Source: an uncultured Phascolarctobacterium sp. (GTDB lineage Bacteria; Bacillota; Negativicutes; Acidaminococcales; Acidaminococcaceae). Taken from it: a stretch of 64,000 nt of DNA. A program made the translations under genes and the position numbers. Within the stretch, counting starts at the first letter, position 1. Each line of letters begins with the position of its first letter. Location: the NCBI GenBank assembly GCA_947630795.1, contig CANRJC010000008.1, forward strand, positions 1 through 64,000. The letters run 5' to 3'. A model generated the notes under the pieces. It was not told the DNA's origin. It saw only the letters and a program-made list of their open reading frames with translations, and did no database searches. Shown in pieces: positions 34,179-43,756 of the stretch.

Positions 34179-34840
34179 TATTCTTGCTCCTCTCTTTGTA
34201 TATATGATCCATCCCAGAACGTCCCCTGATTAAAGGGCTGAAGCCCGGAATGCAAAAAACCGAATGTGCCATTCACGTCAAACGCTATCAAATCCCAGCC
34301 TACGCCAGCGCCGAGGCATAGTGTTCCGCCTAATTTAAAAAGCGCCACTTCCATAGGCGTGACGTGGCCGTTTATATACCACCTGACCACCATGGGGGTC
34401 TGGTTGTAATACATCTCCCCATTTTTCATTTCAGTTATTACTGGAACAATACCGGGCGGCGCGTCGGGGTATAATAACTTCATCATTTTATTTAACGTTG
34501 CCCCGCTTGCGTCGGTTATATTCGCCAATGCTTTGTAAATCAAAAGCCGTCGATAATCATCATCGCCCAAAGTTACTCGTTGTCCATCGTCAAGCATTAC
34601 GGAACGTTCAAGATTAATTATTTTCCCCCAAACGTCAAGCCCTTTCCCAGTTGCCGTTTCAATGTTTACGATATTTTTATAAAAGGTCTTTATGTCCGCC
34701 TCTGGGGAAATATTTTCTCGAAAATCCCACAACAGTTTTAAAATCGTAGGGCTAGCGGCATATTGCGATTGAATATAAGGTTGCAATTCTGCCCTTATAT
34801 TATCATCGGCTCTTACATTGTCTTCGCTGTAAAAATCCAT
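34178..34840 (-). CDS. DUF2612 baseplate-associated protein
   Basis: 220 aa matching the DUF2612 pattern (GKGLDVWGKIINLER, then YRRLLIYKALANITDASGATLN). Members lie between baseplate J and tail-fibre genes and probably play the part of the P2 gpI wedge-tip protein. It fits its place two genes before the fibre. Confidence 0.8.
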   Translation of the reverse strand: MDFYSEDNVRADDNIRAELQPYIQSQYAASPTILKLLWDFRENISPEADIKTFYKNIVNIETATGKGLDVWGKIINLERSVMLDDGQRVTLGDDDYRRLLIYKALANITDASGATLNKMMKLLYPDAPPGIVPVITEMKNGEMYYNQTPMVVRWYINGHVTPMEVALFKLGGTLCLGAGVGWDLIAFDVNGTFGFLHSGLQPFNQGTFWDGSYIQREEQE

Positions 34841-34842
34841 TT

Positions 34843-36033
34843 TTACTTCTCCATGGCGATCTCTATATCCGCTGCGCTTAATACAGGCATTTTGTCAAGC
34901 GGTATTTCTACTTCGCTTTTCAGATCTCCGTTTTTGGGGTATGCTATCGTTACGCTTCGCAAGGTTTCATGCCCTGCGTCGATGATATGCTTATAAAATC
35001 TTGAAGCGTAAACAGTATCGCCCATTTTTACACGCGGATAGTCGGAATATTCGCCGTTAAAATTAGCGAGGATGATTCCTTTGATTTCTGCCGCCGCTTC
35101 CTCAGTCGGACTTCCTTCGCCGTCTAAAATTACTTTGACTTTAACGGCCTCTGCCGTTGGAGTCTGATAATAGTATATTTGTTCAGTAGAATTAACTTCA
35201 TCTAAAAATTCAACTTTTGTATTCCCGGCCGTCCCGCACCCTGCATCAAGTTTTTCATGCATAACTTTGCCTATTTCCAACTGGTCTCCGCCATAGACCG
35301 ACAAATAAACAGAATGGCTCGGTATGCTAACGCCTTTTTTTGTAACCGGGTCATTCGTTCTGTTTTGTTCTATTTTACAGGCTACGACACCGGCAAGATT
35401 ATTTACCGTTCCTTCTACAGCTTCGGCAAGCCCATGCGCATTTTTCGCAACGCTCGCGGCCCGCCTTGCTTCAAACTCCGATTGTGTTTCTTGCTCTCTA
35501 CCGGTCAAGCCCGGGCTTTTATTTGTTACGCTGTCCCAGCCGGGAATAACGGTGATGATCTTATTTACAGCCCCTGCATCTACAACGATCGTTCCGTAAA
35601 CGCTGCAACGAAAGAGGCATTCACAAGTGCCGTCTTCGCCGATCGTTGCCCCGATAACCTTATTGTAAAAAGTGTGCCCTTGCTCATCTTGCACTATTGC
35701 TCCATAGGGTATAACCGTGCCTTGTAAGCCCCTGCACTCTACGGTCACCATGGTGGGCTGCTCTATTTTTCGTTCTAAGAAGTAAACTTTTCCTAAAGCA
35801 TCTTGGAAAAGCCCTGTTGCGCCCGCCGGATTAAAGGAATTTGCCAATTTTAAAATTTCTGCGTCTTTTTCAGCCACCAAAGCGGCCATGCCATCAATAA
35901 GCTGCCCTGCGGGGGTTTCAGGGTCAGTATTTAAATCCCCGCCAAAAGCTTCTCGCCATTGAGTCGCAATGGCTTCTCTTATCTCTCCTGTATCCTGTAC
36001 TTTTAATCCTTTTTCGGGTGCAAATTCGATCAT
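34843..36033 (-). CDS. Baseplate J-like protein
   Basis: 396 aa of the baseplate J/gp47 family: IREAIATQWREAFGGDLNTDPETPAGQLID at the N-terminus, then GATGLFQDALGKVYFL and TGREQETQSEFEARRAAS. It forms the wedge of a contractile-tail baseplate. It directly follows the gp25-like gene, the usual order. Confidence 0.93.
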   Translation of the reverse strand: MIEFAPEKGLKVQDTGEIREAIATQWREAFGGDLNTDPETPAGQLIDGMAALVAEKDAEILKLANSFNPAGATGLFQDALGKVYFLERKIEQPTMVTVECRGLQGTVIPYGAIVQDEQGHTFYNKVIGATIGEDGTCECLFRCSVYGTIVVDAGAVNKIITVIPGWDSVTNKSPGLTGREQETQSEFEARRAASVAKNAHGLAEAVEGTVNNLAGVVACKIEQNRTNDPVTKKGVSIPSHSVYLSVYGGDQLEIGKVMHEKLDAGCGTAGNTKVEFLDEVNSTEQIYYYQTPTAEAVKVKVILDGEGSPTEEAAAEIKGIILANFNGEYSDYPRVKMGDTVYASRFYKHIIDAGHETLRSVTIAYPKNGDLKSEVEIPLDKMPVLSAADIEIAMEK

Positions 36034-36042
36034 TTTTGTGCC

Positions 36043-36399
36043 TCACATTTCTATAGCTACGGTCGCCCCGTTTTCCAGCGTTATAAGAATGCGCCCTTCT
36101 ATTATTCGCCCATTTTCTGAATATTCCAGTTGCGGGTCGCAATCGGCCACGCCTTCTACATTCATTACCGCTTGTTTTAAACGATTTGAAAAAACTGATT
36201 GCGATGCTTCGTAATCTTGCCCCAGCTCTGCGCTAAAATGCGGTATGCCTTTCGTGGCATTAAAATATGCATCATTGACAAAGAGCCGTGCCGCATTAGC
36301 GGCGCTCTGCGCTATTGCGTACTCCCCTTCTGTTGTTGCTATTCGCCCGTTTCCGTCAAGGCAAATGTCCCAATTTTCATTTAATAGAAGATTTTTCAA
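36043..36399 (-). CDS. Baseplate wedge protein (gp25/GPW-like)
   Basis: About 118 aa, from TTG 36399 placed 6 nt after a GGGGGG ribosome site; a frame start at 36474 would overlap the spike gene by 65 bp and lacks such a site. ATTEGEYAIAQSAANAARLFVND, then KGIPHFSAELGQ and a beta-rich end resemble the gp25/DUF2634-type wedge proteins. It precedes the baseplate J gene. Confidence 0.75.
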   Translation of the reverse strand: MKNLLLNENWDICLDGNGRIATTEGEYAIAQSAANAARLFVNDAYFNATKGIPHFSAELGQDYEASQSVFSNRLKQAVMNVEGVADCDPQLEYSENGRIIEGRILITLENGATVAIEM

Positions 36400-36409
36400 A
36401 ATATCCCCC

Positions 36410-37021
36410 CTAATGAGCGGAGCTGGTTTCTCCGTGTACGCCTGTATGGGTATGGTTCGATAAGCTATGCCCATTCCCTATAATATCGCCTGTGGCCGTC
36501 ATTTTGCCATTAAGAGTAATGTCGCCGTTTATAGTTATTCCGTTCGTGGCAGTCAAAATCGCTTTCTTCTCTTGCGTCAATTCCAAAAAGGTTGCAGGCT
36601 TTTGGTTTAGGAAACCGCCGATGTAAAAGCCATCTGATAAACTGTGCCGCCTATGGCTCCCGGGCTGTTGCGGTTCTTTAGTTCCTGCTGTCACAGTCGA
36701 AGAATCAGCATGAGCAAATACAGCGAGGCCAATATCCCCCGGAATGGGGTCTATTATTAATGCGCAAATGCCGCCTTGTATTCTGCTATATGGTAAATGA
36801 TATAAAGTTGCAGGCGCAACTGCTTGCCCATCTCCGGCGACGAACGAAACTAAGGGCAATGCATCAACGTGGCCTGTTGTTTCCCCAGGGTATGCCGCCA
36901 TTACCTTTACCGGAATAGCTGTTGCCATTTGCGCCGTTGCTGTTTCAATCAAAAATTGAAGGGCATTTAATTGGCTATTCCCGGTATAGATATTCTTTTT
37001 CCCTTGTACAGCATCGCTCAT
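36410..37021 (-). CDS. Gp138-like membrane-puncturing spike protein
   Basis: About 203 aa: an N-terminal OB-like domain (VKVMAAYPGETTGHVDALPLV), a beta-helical middle (GITINGDITLNGKMTATGDI) and the tip NHTHTGVHG, whose His residues bind iron in such spikes. It pierces the outer membrane on contraction. The ATG at 37021 overlaps the previous stop (ATGA). Confidence 0.87.
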   Translation of the reverse strand: MSDAVQGKKNIYTGNSQLNALQFLIETATAQMATAIPVKVMAAYPGETTGHVDALPLVSFVAGDGQAVAPATLYHLPYSRIQGGICALIIDPIPGDIGLAVFAHADSSTVTAGTKEPQQPGSHRRHSLSDGFYIGGFLNQKPATFLELTQEKKAILTATNGITINGDITLNGKMTATGDIIGNGHSLSNHTHTGVHGETSSAH

Positions 37022-37869
37022 TCGGCCCACGCTCCGTTTAATCTTGTTGCCCACGTTCCCCCGGGCTTATTCGCTTCTAATGCGTGTTCTATTTTGGTTA
37101 TTTTCCAAACGCCGGAAGCATTCGGTAAAATGGTCTTTAATTCAAAAAAACCTCCTAATTCAAAATTGGGGTTATACAACGCTTTGCATTGAATACCGTC
37201 ATTTGTAAAAGAAGGATAGCCCAACAATCCGCTTTCGGCCGATAGTAAAATCGCCTTGTCTTTCGGCCTATCGAATGGTTGTATTATAAATTTTCGGTCA
37301 TCTATTAAAAGGTCTATACCTGTTTGTTTCGCTAAAGTGCGGGCTTTCAATATGGGGGATCCGGCGAATACGCAATTCGCAACGCTGGCGGTAATACCTC
37401 TGTTTTCAAAATCATATAACGCTTCTTTTGCGAATTGTTTCATTAAGTATTCTATTGTGGTTTCGCCCTGTACCGATACCGGCGCGCTCGGCAATTGGTT
37501 CGCATAATATCCCGCTTTTGCTTCGATTTTAAAAGAAGCCGCTCCGTCGTTGTTTAAAGCCGGAACAGCAGAAGAAATTTCCCCTTCAAACACAACATCA
37601 AGGCTTTGCCTTTTTGCCCCTGCTTCTATCTTTATAACATTATTGAAAGTCTGCAATTGTCGAAACGCCAAAACGGTCAGCTGTTGCATAGTTTCAAGAT
37701 TCATGTTATCTATCGTGACCGTTGCTTTATTCATCTCAGATCCACCAGGTTTTGAAACTGAAACGCTAATAGGCAAGCCCTCGATCGTTACGGCATTGCC
37801 GCCGCTCTTAAAAACTCCCTCTCGCATTATCGCCGTTATTCTAATGGCTTTTTCAGTAAAACTGCTCAT
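37018..37869 (-). CDS. Baseplate hub protein
   Basis: 283 aa. It resembles the gp27/gp44-like hub proteins of small contractile tails (TIDNMNLETMQQLTVLAFRQ, then ARTLAKQTGIDLLIDDRKFIIQP). It should link the tube to the spike encoded next and overlaps that gene by 4 bp. The identification rests on pattern and order. Confidence 0.7.
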   Translation of the reverse strand: MSSFTEKAIRITAIMREGVFKSGGNAVTIEGLPISVSVSKPGGSEMNKATVTIDNMNLETMQQLTVLAFRQLQTFNNVIKIEAGAKRQSLDVVFEGEISSAVPALNNDGAASFKIEAKAGYYANQLPSAPVSVQGETTIEYLMKQFAKEALYDFENRGITASVANCVFAGSPILKARTLAKQTGIDLLIDDRKFIIQPFDRPKDKAILLSAESGLLGYPSFTNDGIQCKALYNPNFELGGFFELKTILPNASGVWKITKIEHALEANKPGGTWATRLNGAWAE

Positions 37870-38171
37870 TCTTCCACCTCGTAAAACAAGACAAACCTTG
37901 TGCCTAATTCAGAATATTGCGGCGGGGTGCCCTTGCCCTCTAAGTCTGAAAAATACAACAGTCCCTTGAAATAAGGCGTAGGATATTGCAAAAGGTTGGA
38001 ATCGCAAAGACAAATAAAGCCCGTCCTTACGTCCTCGCCATCAACTGATAAGTCCATGAACAAAAAAGCGCCCTTCTGGTAAAAATGAAAGGTGCAGTTT
38101 TGCTCATTTAAAACAATATTGAAAATTTGGTTCGGTATAGCTTGAATCGGAATTACTTGCACGCTCACCAC
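37866..38171 (-). CDS. Baseplate plug-like protein (DUF6983 type)
   Basis: 101 aa, beta-rich: QAIPNQIFNIVLNEQNCTFHF, then LLYFSDLEGKGTPPQYSELGTRFVLFY. This pattern, a small protein with a G-x(n)-LG-x-RF-LFY end next to the hub gene, matches the baseplate plug family. It overlaps both neighbours. Confidence 0.65.
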   Translation of the reverse strand: MVSVQVIPIQAIPNQIFNIVLNEQNCTFHFYQKGAFLFMDLSVDGEDVRTGFICLCDSNLLQYPTPYFKGLLYFSDLEGKGTPPQYSELGTRFVLFYEVEE

Positions 38172-38749
38172 TCCGTCATGCTTTTTAGTATTGATTTGCT
38201 TTTGTTCCCTGCCGCCGCCTGTGTATTCGTGGGGTTCTGCGGGCTAGCCGTCCCAGTATTTGTAGCCGAGGCATCCGATGCATTCTTAGCGTCTGTCGCC
38301 AAAATTGTGCTCACATCTACGGTGCTATATGCGACTTCGGCCTCTCTGATCTCCACGAAATCCGCATTAACATATAGAACGCCCAGCCCATCGTCCATGC
38401 TCATTTGATAGTCAAAAGACTGAAGCGTCATTTTTTGAAATTCTCTAATAGGCGTAATTATTGAGAAAAAAGAAACTGCCGTTTTTAACTTCTCTAATCT
38501 GTCTATCACTGATTGAAGAAAGCTATCTGTGCCGGAATATCCCAAAACGGCGGCAACGCTCAGCGGCTCGGTGACTTTGTTGTAGCTTACAAAAGAGCCT
38601 TTTTCAATCGGTTCTGATACAGCCTTACCGCCGGATGTTACTCGAATATCCATAACAGCGCCATCCGGCAAAACCGCCCCGCCCTTCTCATCCGAAAAGG
38701 CCCAGCGGGGTTTTTGCTTTAAATTCTTACTATATGAGAAAATGCTCAT
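38165..38749 (-). CDS. Tail-hub/Dit-like baseplate protein
   Basis: 194 aa. The first 150 residues are beta-rich (GGKAVSEPIEKGSFVSYNKV, then LEKLKTAVSFFSIITPIREF); the tail is a Thr/Asn/Ala-rich linker. Position after the tape measure and before hub and spike suggests a distal-tail-like ring. Function assigned mostly by order. Confidence 0.55.
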   Translation of the reverse strand: MSIFSYSKNLKQKPRWAFSDEKGGAVLPDGAVMDIRVTSGGKAVSEPIEKGSFVSYNKVTEPLSVAAVLGYSGTDSFLQSVIDRLEKLKTAVSFFSIITPIREFQKMTLQSFDYQMSMDDGLGVLYVNADFVEIREAEVAYSTVDVSTILATDAKNASDASATNTGTASPQNPTNTQAAAGNKSKSILKSMTEW

Positions 38750-38753
38750 GCCC

Positions 38754-40268
38754 TCACCCGCTATATGCTACATTAGCATTGGCAACAATATCCGCTGTAG
38801 TGTCACCCACAGCTGCCGCAACAGCTTGCGGGTCGCTTGCTCCGTTGATGTTGTTCGTCTGATTTATAACTGTGCTATGCTGGCTATTGTCGGTGCTGGT
38901 GTTGTTGTTCGTGCCGCCATTATCCAACGCAAGCCTTGCCGGAACGCCCCCGCCGAAGCCCGCCGCTAATTTTACGTAAGCTTCCAGCGGGCTTTTTATA
39001 GCTTGCCATAAGCCGGAAAACGTCTTTTTGATAGCCTCTATAATCCCCATAATGCGGTCTTTAAAGCCATCAATAGCTGCAAGCATGCTTGCCCATGCCT
39101 CGCTATTGCCCGTTTTTAGAAATTGTAGGAAATTATAAAAGATTTTCAACGAATCCACAAGCAGGCCCACGATATTTTTTACAAAGTCAAGCCCGCCCCG
39201 GAATGCGTCTTTTATTCCTTCCCACGAAAGCGCAACGCCGTTTTTCAAGCTGTCAAAAATCTTTTTTGCGTTCTCAACATCTCCGAAGATGGCTTGCCAA
39301 AATTCGCCCAGGGCGCTTTCGCCGCCGTCCATCCATGTGAGAAAATCGTCTAGCAGCAGCCCCAGAGCCGCAAGCGCCGCAATAACGGCTCCGATTGGCG
39401 ATAACATGAAGGCCTTCGTGAACGTTGCCGCCGCTTTTGCCGCGCTTATAAGGCTTGCCGCTACCTCTTTACCCACTACAACAGCCACAGCAGTTAAAAT
39501 AGGCATAAGCAAGCCGATGTGCTGGGCCAAATAAGACAACGCTTCGGCAACTGTTTTGGCGACTGGAGCCAATAATCGGAACAACGGCAAAAACAGCATT
39601 TTCCCGGCTCGGCTCAATTCATTTATGGCGCTCGTAAAATCCTTTGCCGTCTTTGCGTCTTCTTTCGTATAAACGCCCAGCTTTTTTATATGCTCCATTT
39701 GGGCATTTATAGCGCTCCCGCCCTGTTGAAGCCATGCTACTATATCGCCATTGCCTATGCCTATCTTCTTGCCAATACCGGACGCCATTTGCCCATCCAT
39801 GCCATTTAAAGCGTCGGCTAATTCCAAAGCATATTGCTCTGTGGATTTTAACTCGCCTTTAGCATCTCGGACGGACGGAAGCAACCCTTTTTCGATAAAT
39901 TCATAAAGCCCGCCGCTCTGATTAAAATCGGCATCGATGATCCAATTATTCAAATCGGTAAAGAATTTGCCGATTTCCTCAGTCGCTACGCCCGCTTCTT
40001 CTGCGCTCCCTTGCCACGCCTGTAAAGCCTCCATGTTAATGCCGAGCGAACGGCTCAGGCGGTCGATCTGTACGATCTCCCCGCTTACTTGTCTTATAAA
40101 TTCGCCCGAAGCTACAGCCGCCAAAGTCGGAGCGACAACGCTTGTAAATAAATTTTTTAAGCCGGAAGTTACAGTTGTGGTAGCTGCTTTAATATTTTTT
40201 TCCACATCTGTGGTGTCTAGTTTTAATGCTATAAAAATTTGGTCAACAATACCGGGTTTATCTGCCAT
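38754..40268 (-). CDS. Tail tape measure protein
   Basis: 504 aa, helical, with central membrane-like stretches (LMPILTAVAVVVGKEVAASL, then LSPIGAVIAALAALGLLLDDF) and amphipathic ends. Small for a tape measure, so it predicts a short tail (about 75 nm if 0.15 nm per residue). It lies after the tail chaperone frameshift gene, which it overlaps by 11 bp. Confidence 0.88.
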   Translation of the reverse strand: MADKPGIVDQIFIALKLDTTDVEKNIKAATTTVTSGLKNLFTSVVAPTLAAVASGEFIRQVSGEIVQIDRLSRSLGINMEALQAWQGSAEEAGVATEEIGKFFTDLNNWIIDADFNQSGGLYEFIEKGLLPSVRDAKGELKSTEQYALELADALNGMDGQMASGIGKKIGIGNGDIVAWLQQGGSAINAQMEHIKKLGVYTKEDAKTAKDFTSAINELSRAGKMLFLPLFRLLAPVAKTVAEALSYLAQHIGLLMPILTAVAVVVGKEVAASLISAAKAAATFTKAFMLSPIGAVIAALAALGLLLDDFLTWMDGGESALGEFWQAIFGDVENAKKIFDSLKNGVALSWEGIKDAFRGGLDFVKNIVGLLVDSLKIFYNFLQFLKTGNSEAWASMLAAIDGFKDRIMGIIEAIKKTFSGLWQAIKSPLEAYVKLAAGFGGGVPARLALDNGGTNNNTSTDNSQHSTVINQTNNINGASDPQAVAAAVGDTTADIVANANVAYSG

Positions 40269-40886
40269 TTTTTGCTTCCTCGAAAGCTCGATGCTCGTTT
40301 ATTGAATTAACTACTACTATCTCGTAAAGGTCTAAAAGGTCTTTGTAACTGTAAATCGTTTGCAATTCATAAAGCGTGGCCAGCCTTTTAGAGGTGACCA
40401 CGCCTATCATTGCATTTACATTCGGATAGGTTTCTTGAATGTAATGGACGGCTCCTTCTGGGGTTGGGCATTCAGCCCTTTCTGAAAAAAAGCGAAATTG
40501 ACCTTCAGCGCCTCAAATCTCAATCTGTAAAGCGTTCCCACTTCTCCTACGATGCTATCAATGTTTTCTTGATTGCAAGGCGTGGAAAAATTCGGGTTGT
40601 TTTTTTCGGGAATATGCTCGCAACACTCTAGTAGCTCATTATAAAGTGGTTCAATTTTTTCATAAGGAAGCGCGCTGAAAATTTGAAACAGCTCATCGTA
40701 AATATTTCCGCTTGTCAGCCGCCCTTCTAAATCTTTCAACGAAGCGCCTTTGGCGCTGGCGGTGTTTGAAAGCACCGCCAGCAACCTATTCAGCCAACGC
40801 TCGCCCTTTGTTGCGGGCATTTGCGTAATCCTAAAAGTAAGCTCTCCGCCATCTTCTCTTATGGATACGATTTTAGACTCCCGCAT
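40258..40886 (-). CDS. Tail assembly chaperone, with -1 frameshift extension
   Basis: The zero-frame product is 156 aa (40886-40416). At the heptamer T TTT TTT a -1 slip joins a second frame that stays open to 40258 and gives about 209 aa. The extension (ERAECPTPEGAVHYIQETYP, then SKRLATLYELQTIYSYKDLL) has the look of the G-T type extension of other long-tailed phages. The two products chaperone the tape measure. The extension has no ribosome site at its own ATG in good position, which favours frameshifting. Confidence 0.82.
40485..40491 (-). other. Slippery heptamer for -1 frameshifting
   Basis: T_TTT_TTT in the zero frame of the chaperone gene (codons GCT TTT TTT CAG). It fits the X XXY YYZ rule. 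Confidence 0.75.
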
Positions 40887-41311
40887 TATCTCACGCTTTC
40901 AAAATCAAAAGTGTACTGAATAGGCGCAAGGGTCTGCTGTACATCCGCCAGCAACTTGCCCGTCTTTAATACGCCGTTCGAATACGTTAAGACTTTCCCG
41001 ACAGCAGGCAGGGTTATAACGAAAGTCACAGGGTAAACCGTCCTGTTGCTCCTAATGGCCTTAATTAAGGTGTCCATGGCTACTATAGATGGACTTGACG
41101 GCTCCAGCGTTACGGTCAAGGTTTTAATCTGGTCGATGTATCCGGCCACCATTTGCCCATCCACGCCCATGCGAGTTTCGGCGAAAGTTTCATCTCCCTG
41201 GGTTACTACTGCATCGGTGCTGAATTGCTCTAATCTTACGCCTTGCGGGAAAAGTTTTTCAACTTTCATGATAACAACCGCATTTGCGGCAGTAATGTTT
41301 CTGTTTTTCAT
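40886..41311 (-). CDS. Tail tube protein
   Basis: 141 aa, beta-rich, with FAETRMGVDGQMVAGYIDQIKT and PIQYTFDFESVR. Short tube-like proteins of this type (DUF3277-like) lie directly after DUF3383 sheath genes. It forms the inner tube of the contractile tail. Its stop overlaps the start of the chaperone. Confidence 0.75.
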   Translation of the reverse strand: MKNRNITAANAVVIMKVEKLFPQGVRLEQFSTDAVVTQGDETFAETRMGVDGQMVAGYIDQIKTLTVTLEPSSPSIVAMDTLIKAIRSNRTVYPVTFVITLPAVGKVLTYSNGVLKTGKLLADVQQTLAPIQYTFDFESVR

Positions 41312-41323
41312 TTCTCTGCCTCC

Positions 41324-42814
41324 TTACAATACAGCAGTAACAGGAAGATTGATTTTATGAACGCTGCCGCCGTAGGTGTACCACAGGCCGCAAATCGGGC
41401 TTTCGCGTTCCGCTCTTACGCTCGCCCCCGGGTCGCTCACTTGCAAATAATAACCATCAGTGAAAATTTGGCTTGCGACATCTTCGCCGATCTCAGCGTA
41501 AAGCTCGGCCTTTTGCGCTTCACTCAATTCAACGCCCGGCTCTATTGCTCCGTTGGTCAACGCCCTGTTAATGGGGTCTGCGCACCATGCACGAATGAGC
41601 GTATAGCCCTCATCCGTATATGGAACACGCCCGCTTTGATTCAGCCCTTCTATGATTGCTACTTGCAAGGCGTTTCTGATCCACAAGTTGCCGAGGAAAG
41701 CGTCTACAAACTCAAACTGGCCGCTGATCATTTTACCTTGATAGTAGAAAATGAAATCATCGTTGCGGGTCGCATACCGCCCATAAAAGTTGGCGTTCAT
41801 CTCCAAAAGGTTGCTTGCGGCGATTTCGTCAATAACACTTGCGTTCAATCCGCTCTGCGATTTAAAAGCGAAAGTAACAAGCCCATTCGTCCTGTCCCAA
41901 TCAATAGACGCGGCGATCGCCATTACTAAAACGGCGTGGTCTACATCGCCGAAAGTCAAAATAACACCCTCGGGCTTGCTTTCTGCAAGCTTGTGCGGCA
42001 AGTTCTCTTGATTAGTTATGTTGCTATCCGCTTCTTTCTCCGTCCAAGGGCAATAAAGATATTCTACATTTTGATCGTTTGCCCATTTCGCAAAGCCCAG
42101 CGCCACCTCGTCTTCTGCGCTTTCCAACGTGGTAAAACTTACCCAATTGGTCTGCAAAGCGATAATGCTGTTCATGTTTTCTTCGGGACTCAGCTCATCG
42201 CTGCCCTTGGAAACAACAGCCCCCGCTTCAGTCGTCAAGCCCAGTGTGGTTGCCGCATCGCTCTCATCGGCGGGCAAAACTGCCGAAGTCGCCCCGGTCG
42301 TCCCCGAAGTTACTATATACGCATTTAAATTACTATTGTAAACAGCCGTAACATTGCCGCTATCTGCTTTGTTCAAAGCTTCTGCCAGAGCTTTGGCTAC
42401 ATCGCTTTCGTTACTGCAGCTGCCGAAGTTCAAAGATTCGGCGGTCACGTCTTTGCCGTCAACGGAAAGTTTTACGCTCCCTGCGCTGATTTCCTTCAGA
42501 TCTTCCAGCGGCGCAGCCGTTCCCCCTAACAACGCTCCGGCGATAGCTGTTTTCACAAGCCGTGCAAAATGCAAACGGCGAGGCTTTTTAAAGCTGTTAT
42601 CGTATCCCAGAAAATACTTCACAGCTGCCAAATATTCTTTGCTATCCAGCCCGAAGTATGCTCCGACAGCGGCTTTCGAGGTAAAAGCCAAAGTGCCCGG
42701 GAAAACGCACAAGGGGTTTTCAGTCAAAATAAGTCCCGAAATTTCCAAGTCGGTGCCGCCTGCGCTTATAACTCTAGGCGAAATGGTAACAATTTGACTT
42801 GCGGGAATTGCCAT
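41324..42814 (-). CDS. Tail sheath protein (DUF3383 family)
   Basis: About 496 aa with the DUF3383 pattern (PASQIVTISPRVISAGGTDLE, later GYTLIRAWCADPINRALTNG and AERESPICGLWYTYGGSVH). It forms the contractile sheath and proves a myovirus-like tail. ATG 42814 is preceded by AAAGGAG. The middle (about 125-230) is a Ser/Ala-rich beta insertion, probably surface exposed. Confidence 0.87.
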   Translation of the reverse strand: MAIPASQIVTISPRVISAGGTDLEISGLILTENPLCVFPGTLAFTSKAAVGAYFGLDSKEYLAAVKYFLGYDNSFKKPRRLHFARLVKTAIAGALLGGTAAPLEDLKEISAGSVKLSVDGKDVTAESLNFGSCSNESDVAKALAEALNKADSGNVTAVYNSNLNAYIVTSGTTGATSAVLPADESDAATTLGLTTEAGAVVSKGSDELSPEENMNSIIALQTNWVSFTTLESAEDEVALGFAKWANDQNVEYLYCPWTEKEADSNITNQENLPHKLAESKPEGVILTFGDVDHAVLVMAIAASIDWDRTNGLVTFAFKSQSGLNASVIDEIAASNLLEMNANFYGRYATRNDDFIFYYQGKMISGQFEFVDAFLGNLWIRNALQVAIIEGLNQSGRVPYTDEGYTLIRAWCADPINRALTNGAIEPGVELSEAQKAELYAEIGEDVASQIFTDGYYLQVSDPGASVRAERESPICGLWYTYGGSVHKINLPVTAVL

Positions 42815-42819
42815 TTTTA

Positions 42820-43332
42820 TCACTCCTTTATTTTATGATGGGCATCAATATTTTCAACGGTCGCCCTAACGTTTTCAGCATATTCTTCCGCCACATTCAC
42901 CTCATCCCAAGCCGTTAAATACAAACTGACACGGCAACGGTGAATGTATTGTTCGGTTAGATCCACATAAGGCAAATAAGATATATCCGTTGCGTAGTTC
43001 AACGCAATGTTTCTTTTCTCAAAGAATCGAGCGGCTATATAAGAGCGCCCAAGCGTGGCTATTGTTGCCGCTCGCATTCTTGCTTTCTCTTGCCTGATAT
43101 TGCAAAAGTCTATATCGAATACGTATTGGCGCAGGGTTTTTGTTTTAACTTCATCTCTGCCCCATTCGTTGACGTTCGTGCCGATCCTCTCGGCATTCGC
43201 CAAAGAATACACGGTAAAGTCTTGCGATTCCGGCAAAGATAATCTATTTGAATATCCCCGGAAAAGGCGTTCCTGCGTCACCCCCGGGGCATATTTTAAA
43301 ATAAAATCATTGACCGCCGTAAACATCTTCAT
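42820..43332 (-). CDS. Phage tail-completion/neck protein, LIC12616-like
   Basis: About 170 aa; it overlaps the previous gene by 26 bp. Start 43332 follows GGTGGG. The phrases FILKYAPGVTQERLFRGYSN and YVFDIDFCNIRQEKARMRAA are seen in neck or tail-terminator type proteins placed just before sheath genes. The exact role is not established. Confidence 0.6.
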   Translation of the reverse strand: MKMFTAVNDFILKYAPGVTQERLFRGYSNRLSLPESQDFTVYSLANAERIGTNVNEWGRDEVKTKTLRQYVFDIDFCNIRQEKARMRAATIATLGRSYIAARFFEKRNIALNYATDISYLPYVDLTEQYIHRCRVSLYLTAWDEVNVAEEYAENVRATVENIDAHHKIKE

Positions 43333-43756
43333 CCCACCAATCGCTTTTTGAAAAATCCGGCGGGGTGAGCTGTTGCGTGATTCCCACATTTGCCCAGCCG
43401 TCCCAGCTCCAATCTTCCATTACTGTAGTAATCAGCCACCAGCTGCCGTCATAACGCTTTAAGAAGTCCCCCGCCCGCAGTTTTGCCCGATGCACGCCCG
43501 CAACCGGAAGATCTAAATCGGAATACAAAAACGCTTGCAGGCTTGCTTTTGTGTCACCCATCCGTTCAAGGTGATTTAAAGCCTGGGAGTCTAGAGGTTG
43601 GACGCTTGCCATCACGGTCTGCGGCGGGCGATACTTTGCTTTCGCAACGCCTTTGATGTTCTTTTGCCCTTCGGCCTGATAAAGTTCGCATTCTTCATCC
43701 GGGTGCAAGGCAGTTATTATGCCTCGGGCAACATGGTGTAAATTCACTCCCATCAT
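43307..43756 (-). CDS. Head-tail connector-region protein
   Basis: 149 aa, not firmly recognised. Beta-rich with YRPPQTVMASVQPLDSQALN and AGDFLKRYDGSWWLITTVME. Order (after a HK97 gp10-like gene, before a neck protein) suggests a stopper or tail-joining component. The ATG overlaps the previous stop by 4 bp. Confidence 0.6.
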   Translation of the reverse strand: MMGVNLHHVARGIITALHPDEECELYQAEGQKNIKGVAKAKYRPPQTVMASVQPLDSQALNHLERMGDTKASLQAFLYSDLDLPVAGVHRAKLRAGDFLKRYDGSWWLITTVMEDWSWDGWANVGITQQLTPPDFSKSDWWDEDVYGGQ

